Shown in pieces: positions 1 to 5,076 of a DNA stretch of 5,172 nt. Numbering within the stretch: the stretch's first letter is position 1; each line of letters opens with the position of its first letter. The notes beneath the pieces were generated by a model that saw nothing but the letters and a program-made list of their open reading frames with translations, did no database searches and had not been told where the DNA came from. This DNA comes from Sulfurimonas sp. (GTDB lineage: Bacteria > Campylobacterota > Campylobacteria > Campylobacterales > Sulfurimonadaceae): contig JAQIBW010000082.1 in NCBI GenBank assembly GCA_027858865.1, positions 1 through 5,172 of the forward strand, in the 5' to 3' direction. The position numbers were made by a program, and so were the translations under genes.

Positions 1-407
1 ATTATAATTCCTGCATGTCTCTTTTTGAAGCCTGTTTTAAAAAAAATTAAGTCTCCCTCTTTTGTAGAGTTTTTACTTATGAGGTAACCTTCTTTTACTT
101 GATTCTTTGTAGTTCTTGGCAGATCTATATGAAAAGCATCTCTATAGACTATCTGTACAAGTGATGAACAGTCTAACCCATCTGTATCTATACCACCATA
201 TTCGTATGGGGTCCGATACCATTTCTTATACTCATTATATAAAGCTGTTGTTATCCAGTTTTGTTTTTTAGGTTTGTATGAAGGATCTGCTTTTGGCTTT
301 GAAGTTAAATTTTGAAGCTTCTTAGGTTTTGAGTGTTGCCTGTAATGTTTAGTGGAGCATCCGCTAAAAAGAAGTAAAACAGAGATAATAAGAGTTATGC
401 GTATCAT
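1..407 (-). CDS. NlpC/P60 family lipoprotein (probable peptidoglycan endopeptidase), 3' end beyond the window
   Basis: Reading the minus strand from the ATG at 407 gives 135 codons that stay open to the window edge, so the C-terminus is missing. Residues 1-16 are a hydrophobic lipoprotein signal ending in a lipobox (LFSGC), with Cys17 the expected lipidated residue. A Lys/Pro-rich linker follows (about 20-50), then the NlpC/P60 domain: WYRTPYEYGG, the nucleophile motif GLDCSSLV (Cys80), LPRTT, GDLIFFKTG, and RHAGI with the catalytic His131. The family cleaves peptide cross-links or stems of peptidoglycan, usually between D-Glu (or its equivalent) and diaminopimelate; here the enzyme would be anchored to a membrane facing the periplasm. 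The start lies 12 nt after the stop of the upstream gene, so it is probably the last seen member of the rsmG operon. The ribosome site is weak (A-rich, GAAAAAGAG). Family call is firm; the exact substrate is unknown. Confidence 0.9.
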   Translation of the reverse strand, partial: MIRITLIISVLLLFSGCSTKHYRQHSKPKKLQNLTSKPKADPSYKPKKQNWITTALYNEYKKWYRTPYEYGGIDTDGLDCSSLVQIVYRDAFHIDLPRTTKNQVKEGYLISKNSTKEGDLIFFKTGFKKRHAGII

Positions 408-419
408 CTCTTTTTCACT

Positions 420-812
420 TTAAGAGTTGATCTTTATAATGGCATTTGAGAAAACAACACCATCTACACCCAGGATAGCTAGTTCTTCGATTTCATCTTC
501 ATCAGTGATATGAATAAGAATTTTTGCATCAAAGAGATAGTTATTTGCTATGTTTTGTGCTGTTTTTGCAAGCTCTTTTGGCACTACAATAAAGGTAGCA
601 TCAAGTGAAGAAGCGTAAATTATCTCAGTAACATTAACAGCTCCAAGGGCTAAAGTAACACTGTTTGAAGTTGCATGATTGATTATTTCTAAATTATCTT
701 CGCTAAAATCTAGGTAAATTGTCCCATTGCATGGAGTGTTTTGTATAGCTTCTATATTTGACACATGGTAGAAGCTCTCACTCTCTATAAATCTATGTCC
801 ATATATATACAT
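420..812 (-). CDS. Conserved-looking 130-residue protein of unknown function
   Basis: I do not recognise a named family. The chosen start is the ATG at 812 (protein beginning MYIYGHRF). The same frame opens at a GTG at 830, but the ATG forms a TAATG overlap with the stop of the upstream gene, exactly like the next junction up the operon, and so is preferred. There is no signal peptide and no membrane span, so a cytoplasmic protein is likely. The sequence alternates short hydrophobic strands with helices (TIYLDF, SVTLALGAV, DATFIVVP, AKILIHI) and ends in GVDGVVFSNAI, reminiscent of the strand-and-phosphate-loop ends of beta/alpha barrels, but it is only about half a barrel long. The gene sits between the zinc-ribbon protein and the NlpC/P60 lipoprotein and is probably cotranscribed with rsmG. 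A weak AAGAAG ribosome site lies 5 nt before the ATG. No function should be inferred from the operon alone. Confidence 0.8.
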   Translation of the reverse strand: MYIYGHRFIESESFYHVSNIEAIQNTPCNGTIYLDFSEDNLEIINHATSNSVTLALGAVNVTEIIYASSLDATFIVVPKELAKTAQNIANNYLFDAKILIHITDEDEIEELAILGVDGVVFSNAIIKINS

Positions 813-1051
813 TATGACTTCTTTAAACACTCTTGCGAGCAGTAGTATTTATTATTACTAAGTATTGTATCATCAACTTCACAGTAGATGCCACACTTTT
901 CACACTCGACCATGTCATTACTTTGTACTTCTTCTTCGCTTTTTTTCTGGGTAGAATCTTTTTTGTTTTGTCTAACTGCCGGTCTTTTCTTTATAAATAT
1001 AAAGTATACAACTACAATAAGTCCAATAACTACAATCCATTGTGGTGACAT
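812..1051 (-). CDS. Small membrane-anchored zinc-ribbon protein, PP0621-like
   Basis: A 79-residue protein with one N-terminal membrane segment (about residues 5-20), a positively charged and polar linker (21-46), and a C-terminal metal-binding module. The module has Cys50-x2-Cys53 in MVECEKCG and Cys71-x3-Cys75 in YYCSQEC, with an extra Cys57. Length and layout match the small PP0621-type proteins, known from many proteobacteria and of unknown function; in those I remember, the last ligand is often His (CSxEH) where this one has Cys75. The positive-inside rule places the KKRP-containing side and the zinc ribbon in the cytoplasm. The ATG overlaps the rsmG stop by one base (TAATG), and a GGAG ribosome site lies 7 nt upstream inside rsmG, so translation is coupled to rsmG. 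The family assignment is from memory. Confidence 0.85.
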   Translation of the reverse strand: MSPQWIVVIGLIVVVYFIFIKKRPAVRQNKKDSTQKKSEEEVQSNDMVECEKCGIYCEVDDTILSNNKYYCSQECLKKS

Positions 1052-1629
1052 TAATCTTCTCCAATAAGTAAATAGTGTCTATTTTTAGTTTTAATTATTT
1101 TATGTTTCATACTATCATCTACTTCATCATAAACTCTCTCACCTTTATAAAAAAGTAGTTTTGAGTTTTCATCGCGAAAGTTTTCACTTAAACTTAGTAG
1201 CATCTTAGTGTCTGTAACTGCTCTTGAAGTCACAATGTCAAATATCTCATCTTCCATTTCTTCTACGCGTTTTTTTACAACTCTAACATTATCAAGACCC
1301 AAATCAGCCTTTATAAACTGTAAAAAACTGGCTCTTTTTGCCAGTGGTTCTACTAGAGTTACTTTTGTATCAGGAAGAGCAAATGCTAGTATCATACCTG
1401 GAAAACCGGCACCGGTACCTATATCTAACAGAGTATTGGCTTTTGGTAAGAAGCTAACGGGGAAAACTGCATCATATATAAACTCATCGATTGAGTTTTC
1501 ATCTTTTGCACCAGTCATATTATGGATTTTATTCCATTTAAATAGATGCTCTTTGAATTTTTGTACATTATAAAAAAAGTCGTCTGGCAATGTAATATTG
1601 TCTTGAGAAAGTGTAGCTTTTAAGTCCAC
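1051..1629 (-). CDS. rsmG: 16S rRNA (guanine-N7)-methyltransferase RsmG (GidB)
   Basis: RsmG transfers a methyl group from S-adenosylmethionine to N7 of G527 (E. coli numbering) in 16S rRNA, near the decoding site; its loss is a known route to low-level streptomycin resistance. The 192-residue protein is slightly shorter than the E. coli enzyme (207). It shows the family's N-terminal WNKIHNMTGAKD segment (32-43), the SAM-binding loop DIGTGAGFPG (69-78), the second-strand acidic residue in VTLVEP (Glu94) followed by KRASFL, and the VTSRAV motif. The start is GTG at 1629, the only start giving the normal N-terminus; AAGGA lies 7 nt upstream (1641-1637), entirely within a perfect palindrome. The stop overlaps the next start as TAATG. 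It lies 44 nt downstream of the PAS gene on the same strand and may be cotranscribed with it, or be driven by a local promoter around 1652-1657. Confidence 0.96.
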   Translation of the reverse strand: MDLKATLSQDNITLPDDFFYNVQKFKEHLFKWNKIHNMTGAKDENSIDEFIYDAVFPVSFLPKANTLLDIGTGAGFPGMILAFALPDTKVTLVEPLAKRASFLQFIKADLGLDNVRVVKKRVEEMEDEIFDIVTSRAVTDTKMLLSLSENFRDENSKLLFYKGERVYDEVDDSMKHKIIKTKNRHYLLIGED

Positions 1630-1657
1630 TAAAATATCCTTTTAAAAGGATATTTTA
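1630..1657. repeat. Perfect 28-bp palindrome covering the rsmG ribosome binding site
   Basis: The 28 bases are exactly self-complementary: arms TAAAATATCC and GGATATTTTA around the centre TTTTAAAA. In minus-strand RNA this folds as a hairpin of 10-12 pairs, mostly A-U. The right arm carries the rsmG Shine-Dalgarno AAGGA (1641-1637) and the left arm the complementary TCCTT, so a transcript reading through from the PAS gene could hide the ribosome site. It could also act as a weak terminator for the PAS gene (there is no long U tract) or as a protein-binding site in DNA. The sequence is directly visible; the function is inference. Confidence 0.85.
1652..1657 (-). promoter_or_regulatory. Possible -10 element of a local rsmG promoter
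   Basis: On the minus strand the stretch TTTAGATAAAATATCC offers a -10-like TAAAAT (1657-1652). A start of transcription about 7 nt on would fall near 1645, inside the palindrome, giving a short rsmG leader that lacks the left arm and so cannot hide the ribosome site. The AT-rich background makes such matches common, so this is tentative. Confidence 0.25.
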
Positions 1658-1673
1658 TCTAAATTTGCTTTTA

Positions 1674-2237
1674 TTATGAGAACATCTTTTTCATAGCTGC
1701 AAAAAACACTTTAAATAGACCTCTATTTCCAACTAAATCGTTTACAAAATCATCGTAAGTAGTCCTATTTTCTTCTAAAAATTCACGCAGATATTTTTCA
1801 CTTGCTTGCATACCGCCTTCTTTCTCTATCTCTAAAAGTTTTGCATAGATAGGAATCATAGCATCAATAGCTTGTTCAGGTGCGGCTTTTCTAAAAGCAG
1901 TGTGAGAGATTATCTCATGTGTAATTGGGTCAATTTTTGGTTCAAAATCTGTCACAACCCAGTAGTAACTTCCATCTTTTGCTAAGTTTTTAACAACAGC
2001 CATAAAATTTTTACCCTGTTTAATTCTGTCCCACATTAGTTTAAACGCAACTTTTGGCATATCTGGATGTCTTACAATTGAATGTGGTTGGCCGATAAGT
2101 TCAGATTCTGAGTAACCTGATATTTCAAAAAAATAGTCATTCCCGTACTCGATAATCCCTTTTGCATCTGTTTTTGAGACTATATATCTTTTTTGGCTAA
2201 GTTTTATTTCATTATTTTTAGGCTCAGGATGTGTCAC
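1674..2237 (-). CDS. PAS-domain sensor protein of the Aer/CetB type
   Basis: A 187-residue soluble protein with one PAS domain (about 15-120) of the kind found at the N-terminus of Aer and in the Campylobacter energy-taxis protein CetB. Typical features are YIVSKTDAKGIIEY (18-31), FEISGYSESELIGQPHSIVRHPDMP (37-61) with the Arg56/His57/Asp59 cluster linked to FAD binding in Aer, and VKNLAKDGSYYWV (82-94). The Trp usually found just before the VKN motif in Aer-like proteins appears to be Phe78 here, so flavin binding is likely but unproven. The C-terminal 65 residues are helical, with an EIEKEGG segment and an amphipathic tail (GLFKVFFAAMKKMF). There is no HAMP or MCP signalling domain and no membrane span, so it presumably signals to a partner outside the window. 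Start is GTG at 2237 with AAGGA 7 nt upstream. The gene is divergent from the CZB gene. Confidence 0.9.
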   Translation of the reverse strand: MTHPEPKNNEIKLSQKRYIVSKTDAKGIIEYGNDYFFEISGYSESELIGQPHSIVRHPDMPKVAFKLMWDRIKQGKNFMAVVKNLAKDGSYYWVVTDFEPKIDPITHEIISHTAFRKAAPEQAIDAMIPIYAKLLEIEKEGGMQASEKYLREFLEENRTTYDDFVNDLVGNRGLFKVFFAAMKKMFS

Positions 2238-2265
2238 TTAAATGTCCTTAAAAAGTTATAAAACA

Positions 2266-2271
2266 ATTATA
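2266..2271 (-). promoter_or_regulatory. Probable -10 box for the PAS gene/rsmG operon
   Basis: A perfect TATAAT reads on the minus strand at 2271-2266, about 29 nt before the GTG start, which leaves room for a short leader of about 20 nt containing the AAGGA site (2249-2245). No good -35 hexamer is seen, which fits the sigma-70 promoters of Campylobacterota, where the upstream part is often just AT-rich. It lies in the 90-bp divergent intergenic region. Confidence 0.5.
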
Positions 2272-2293
2272 TACTTATTTTATTAATTTTATG

Positions 2294-2300
2294 TAATAAT
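2294..2300 (+). promoter_or_regulatory. Possible -10 box for the CZB-ppk2-peptidase operon
   Basis: TAATAAT at 2294-2300, preceded by TG, resembles an extended -10 element and sits 27 nt before the ATG at 2328. A second candidate, GATAAAT, starts at 2303. No clear -35 is seen. This promoter and the minus-strand TATAAT at 2266-2271 are only about 25 bp apart, so the two divergent transcripts could interfere with each other or share a regulator. Placement is tentative because the region is almost all A and T. Confidence 0.35.
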
Positions 2301-2327
2301 GTGATAAATTTAATCAGAGTATTAAAA

Positions 2328-2786
2328 ATGGACAAAACAAAAACACTGGAATCAATTCAAAATGCAAGAAGAGCTCATGAGGCTCAGATGAGTAAAATAA
2401 AAGCAACTATTGACGGTGATAAAGTAAATAATCCAACTGCGGTTGCAAAGACTAAATGTGCTTTTGGTAAGTGGTTATACGATGATGAAAATCATTTGCG
2501 AGATATTTTAGGCTCACTATTTTATGACAAAATAGAAGTATTACATGCCAAGTGGCATAATGAGTATTTTAAACTATTTGAGATATTTTTTAAAGAGCAG
2601 AAAAAAGGTTTTTTCACAAAAATCTTTGGATCGGCTAAGATAACAGAGATGGAAGTGGACAGGGCAAAACTTTATTACTCTGAACTTGAAGTAACTACAC
2701 AAGAACTTTTAAAGGCTTTAGGCTCTTCTGAGAGAAGAATCAGTGCCTTACCGGAGTCAAAGTTTTACTGGAGAGAAAATGTATGA
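2328..2786 (+). CDS. Stand-alone CZB (chemoreceptor zinc-binding) domain protein
   Basis: CZB domains bind zinc through three His and one Cys and work as zinc or thiol-oxidant sensors, for example in the Helicobacter chemoreceptor TlpD and the E. coli diguanylate cyclase DgcZ. All four ligands are present in this 152-residue protein: His17 (RRAHEAQ), Cys44 in KCAFGKWLY, and His73/His77 in HAKWH. The CZB bundle covers about residues 10-90. A basic hydrophobic stretch (KKGFFTKIFGSAK) and a helical C-terminus follow, with no recognisable output domain. The ATG at 2328 is preferred over a GTG at 2301 in the same frame, which would add nine residues unlike the family start. The last 8 bp (ATGTATGA) overlap the ppk2 start, so the two are translationally coupled. 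A regulatory subunit for a partner protein is plausible; the partner is not known. Confidence 0.9.
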   Translation: MDKTKTLESIQNARRAHEAQMSKIKATIDGDKVNNPTAVAKTKCAFGKWLYDDENHLRDILGSLFYDKIEVLHAKWHNEYFKLFEIFFKEQKKGFFTKIFGSAKITEMEVDRAKLYYSELEVTTQELLKALGSSERRISALPESKFYWRENV

Positions 2787-3600
2787 TGTTGATTTAACTA
2801 AAGAGCAGTATGAAGAAGCAATTAAAATTTATAAAGAAGGTTTGGCACTTGAAGTGTATCAAGCTGAGCTTATCAAACTTCAACAACATATTGAGCGAAA
2901 TAAACTAAAACTGATTATCTTATTTGAAGGCCGTGATGCAGCTGGTAAAGGTAGTGTAATAGGCAGTGTAAGCCGTTATATGAATCCTAAGCATTACAGA
3001 ACCGTTGCTCTTGGTCGTCCTTCTGAAGAAGAACGGACTGAATGGTATTTTCAATGATATATAAAGAACTTTCCTCATGGCGGTGAACTTGTTTTGTTTG
3101 ACCGTAGTTGGTATAACAGAGCGATGGTTGAGCCTATTTTTAATTTCTGCTCAGACAAAGAATATGAATTATTTATGAAAGATGTTGTTCCTTTTGAAGA
3201 GTCTTTAGTTGATAATAATACTGTTTTGATAAAACTTTACTTTAGTGTAAAAAAAGAGAGACAGGCAGAGAGGTTTGAGCAACGTCGAAGTGATCCGTTA
3301 AGACAATGGAAACTAAGTGAAATTGACTTACAGGCTCAGAGCATGTGGGATCAATTTACGCAAAAAAAATATGAAATGCTACTAAGAACTAGCAAAGAAA
3401 AAACTCCTTGGCATATAATACGTTCAAGCGACAAACATAAAGCTCGACTCGAAACAATAAAGCTAATTTTAAATCAAATAGATTATGAAGGAAGATGCAG
3501 AAGTTTAGAATATAAACCAGATCCTAAAATAGTATTTTCAGCACAAGAAGAGTTGAAGTTAATGAAAGAACATGAAGAACAAAGATTAGAAAATGAATGA
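2779..3600 (+). pseudogene. ppk2: Polyphosphate kinase 2 (PPK2) gene interrupted by an in-frame TGA
   Basis: PPK2 enzymes move phosphate between polyphosphate and nucleotides. Read through the TGA, the frame encodes 273 residues, normal for a single-domain PPK2. Motifs in order: Walker A FEGRDAAGKGS (49-59, Lys57), GRPSEEERTEWYFQ, Walker B-like LFDRSWYNRA (106-115, Asp108), and the lid RFEQRRSDPLRQWKLS (165-180). Codon 93 (3055-3057) is TGA where the family usually has Arg after WYFQ; one base change from CGA or AGA explains it. No frame shift occurs and the second part shows no decay, so the lesion is recent or an error. Without readthrough the first product is 92 residues. The second part (TTG 3094 to 3600) has no in-frame ATG before the DRSWYNR motif. 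Start ATG 2779 has GGAG 5 nt upstream; a GTG at 2743 is less likely. Both ends overlap neighbouring genes by 8 bp. Confidence 0.92.
3055..3057 (+). other. In-frame TGA at the conserved Arg codon of ppk2
   Basis: The codons around it read TGG TAT TTT CAA TGA TAT ATA AAG, giving WYFQ-stop-YIK. Three neighbouring genes (CZB, ppk2 itself and the peptidase) end in TGA and Trp89 is TGG, so TGA is a normal stop in this organism. I see no SECIS-like hairpin just downstream, and an Arg position is not one where selenocysteine is expected. Confidence 0.9.
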
Positions 3601-4660
3601 TACATTAAAAAAGTATAGAGGTTTTTTAGACACTCTTAAACACTTAATACGTAAACCGTCAGTGGTTGGAGCAGAGCATCCATTTTTTCTTTCACTCAAA
3701 CGCGAACTTGATGAACTTGGAATAAAGACTACCCTCTATGAAGGTATTTTAGTAGCTCAGGGAAGTGAGCCAGATAGAGGGATGCTCTCTGCTCACATAG
3801 ATAGACATGGTTTAATCTGTACAGGTCCAAACGAGTTTCAATATGCTGCATATATGACGCAAAATCGTGGCGATTTGACCGGAGACTCTTTTTCTGAACA
3901 AACTTACATGGATATAGTAGGAAGATTTAAAGAGCAAGTTGTACAAGCCTATGAGCCATGGTCTGGGAGCTACTTAGGACTCGGTACTATTGATAACGCA
4001 TATATATGTGAACGAAGAAAAAATCTTGTTTTTGAAGTAAAAGGATTAGAGCATCTGATGCCTGGAACGCCTGTCGCATTTGTTGATACTCTTACCAACA
4101 AAGGCGGTTTTTTATCTGCTCAACTTGATAATGTCCTTAGTGCAGCAGTTATTGTTCACTTATACCAAAGCGGGTACAAAGGAACAGCCTTTTTTACAGC
4201 TCAAGAAGAGTCAGGAAAGAGTTGGCGTTTTTTACTAGAGTGGTTTCGAAGATTTGATACAAATACGGACCAGCTCTTAGTCCTTGACACAAGTCCGTAT
4301 CCTACCCGTGAGATTGCACAGCTACAAGATATTGTTCTTCGAAATCGTGATGCCAATGCAGAGTTTGATTCTCCTTTGACTAAAATGATTGAGGAGTTAT
4401 GTAAAAAGAATGAAATTAAGTACAGCTTTAAAGACATTTATCTCCAAGAGCAAAATGAGCAGTTAAAAGAACAAGGACTGCCAATAAAGTCACTAGGAAG
4501 CACGGAGATGGGAAGACTTATATCATCTACTCAAGGCAGTATTCAAGGCACAACACTTCAAATACCAACAACAGGGTATCACACAACCTCTGAAACAGCA
4601 TCTATTAAATCGGTTGCAAGTATGTTAAAAATACTTAAAGAGATGTATGTAGATGAGTGA
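3593..4660 (+). CDS. M42-type metallopeptidase (glutamyl aminopeptidase/endoglucanase-like family)
   Basis: The 355-residue protein has the ordered metal-ligand and catalytic set of the M42 di-zinc peptidases: AHIDRHG (His68), QLDNV (Asp179), AQEESG (Glu205, the likely catalytic base, and Glu206), LDTSPY (Asp232) and GYHTTSE (His330). M42 enzymes are cytoplasmic aminopeptidases, often large oligomers, that trim peptides released by proteasomes or Lon/Clp proteases. No signal peptide is seen, in keeping with that. Compared with textbook M42 motifs, HxDExG is HIDRHG here and the DDR triplet is DNV, so it belongs to a divergent branch and the substrate should not be assumed. The ATG at 3593 overlaps the end of ppk2 by 8 bp (ATGAATGA), so it is translated by coupling and is the last gene of the CZB-ppk2 operon. 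A related M20-type activity is the main alternative. Confidence 0.85.
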   Translation: MNDTLKKYRGFLDTLKHLIRKPSVVGAEHPFFLSLKRELDELGIKTTLYEGILVAQGSEPDRGMLSAHIDRHGLICTGPNEFQYAAYMTQNRGDLTGDSFSEQTYMDIVGRFKEQVVQAYEPWSGSYLGLGTIDNAYICERRKNLVFEVKGLEHLMPGTPVAFVDTLTNKGGFLSAQLDNVLSAAVIVHLYQSGYKGTAFFTAQEESGKSWRFLLEWFRRFDTNTDQLLVLDTSPYPTREIAQLQDIVLRNRDANAEFDSPLTKMIEELCKKNEIKYSFKDIYLQEQNEQLKEQGLPIKSLGSTEMGRLISSTQGSIQGTTLQIPTTGYHTTSETASIKSVASMLKILKEMYVDE

Positions 4661-4668
4661 TTTTATTA

Positions 4669-4706
4669 CAACAACATGTTAAGAAAAAATATTTAACAAG
4701 TTGTTG
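4669..4706. terminator. Hairpin between convergent genes, possible bidirectional terminator
   Basis: Arms of 14 nt (4669-4682 and 4693-4706, CAACAACATGTTAA against TTAACAAGTTGTTG) pair with a single A-A mismatch around a 10-nt A-rich loop. It begins 8 nt after the peptidase stop and lies 26 nt beyond the stop of the convergent gene at 4733. Neither strand has a proper U tract after the stem, so it is a weak or atypical intrinsic terminator, or an end-protecting RNA hairpin. Confidence 0.55.
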
Positions 4707-4732
4707 GCAAAATAGAAAGATTTTACTAATAA

Positions 4733-4960
4733 CTACTTAGATTTGCCTTCGTTTTTTTCTGAAGATTCAAGACACTTATCGTAGTTTAGATCACAAGCTT
4801 TAAAACATTTTGCAGACTCATTTTCTAAAGCTTCACATTTTTCCATACACAAATTGTACGTATTATCGCATTTTTCCTCTTTACTAATTTCTTCTGCGTT
4901 TAGTGAAGAGAAAAGTAACATCATCACAAGAAAAGTTTTTAATGCATTGAATAATTTCAT
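4733..4960 (-). CDS. Small exported protein with a symmetrical six-cysteine (twin CX3C) motif
   Basis: I recognise no named family. From the ATG at 4960 the protein has 75 residues; a TTG at 4969 in the same frame is unlikely because it abuts the AAAGGA ribosome site, which sits 9 nt before the ATG. Residues 1-22 form a signal peptide (Lys2, Lys8, hydrophobic core, cleavage expected after SLNA22). The mature part is about 53 residues, highly charged and helical, with Cys31, 38, 42, 52, 56 and 63. The spacing is CX6C-X3-C-X9-C-X3-CX6C, a mirror image about the centre, which fits a helical hairpin held by disulfides between helices. A periplasmic location is expected. The gene is transcribed toward the peptidase gene with its own upstream region. 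It could bind metal or simply be a disulfide-stabilised structural protein; nothing here decides between these. Confidence 0.75.
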   Translation of the reverse strand: MKLFNALKTFLVMMLLFSSLNAEEISKEEKCDNTYNLCMEKCEALENESAKCFKACDLNYDKCLESSEKNEGKSK

Positions 4961-5006
4961 ATATTCCAATCCTTTATATTAATTTTAATATTTTAATAAG
5001 ATTGTT

Positions 5007-5035
5007 TTGTTAGGATAATGTTACGGTTTTATAGT
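5007..5035 (+). promoter_or_regulatory. Sigma-70-type promoter pointing right
   Basis: TTGTTA (5007-5012) and TATAGT (5030-5035) are separated by 17 nt, the ideal spacing; they match the consensus hexamers at 4/6 and 5/6 positions. Transcription would start near 5042 and run off the right edge. It is the best two-box promoter in the window. It is divergent from the small cysteine-rich gene. Confidence 0.45.
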
Positions 5036-5076
5036 AAGCTGTAACTAAAAATAATCCTGAACGAAACAATATCAAC

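Noticed and set aside
833..1048. Plus-strand open frame of 71 codons
   Set aside because: It lies antisense to the zinc-ribbon gene, has a low-complexity Phe/Tyr/Asn-rich translation, and shows no domain.
1208..1573. Plus-strand open frame of 121 codons
   Set aside because: It is the antisense shadow of rsmG, whose motifs are unmistakable on the other strand.
3055..3057. Selenocysteine or alternative genetic code at the ppk2 TGA
   Set aside because: Neighbouring genes end with TGA and Trp is TGG; no SECIS-like stem-loop is visible just downstream; the family has Arg, not Cys or Sec, at this site.
3094..3600. PPK2 as two deliberately separate subunits with a restart after the stop
   Set aside because: The second part has only a TTG before the DRSWYNR motif, without a convincing ribosome site; the next in-frame ATG (3124) lies after that motif. 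No such split PPK2 is known to me.
4201..4437. Minus-strand open frame of 78 codons
   Set aside because: It is antisense to the peptidase gene across its catalytic Glu and Asp motifs; Ser/Arg-rich shadow translation.
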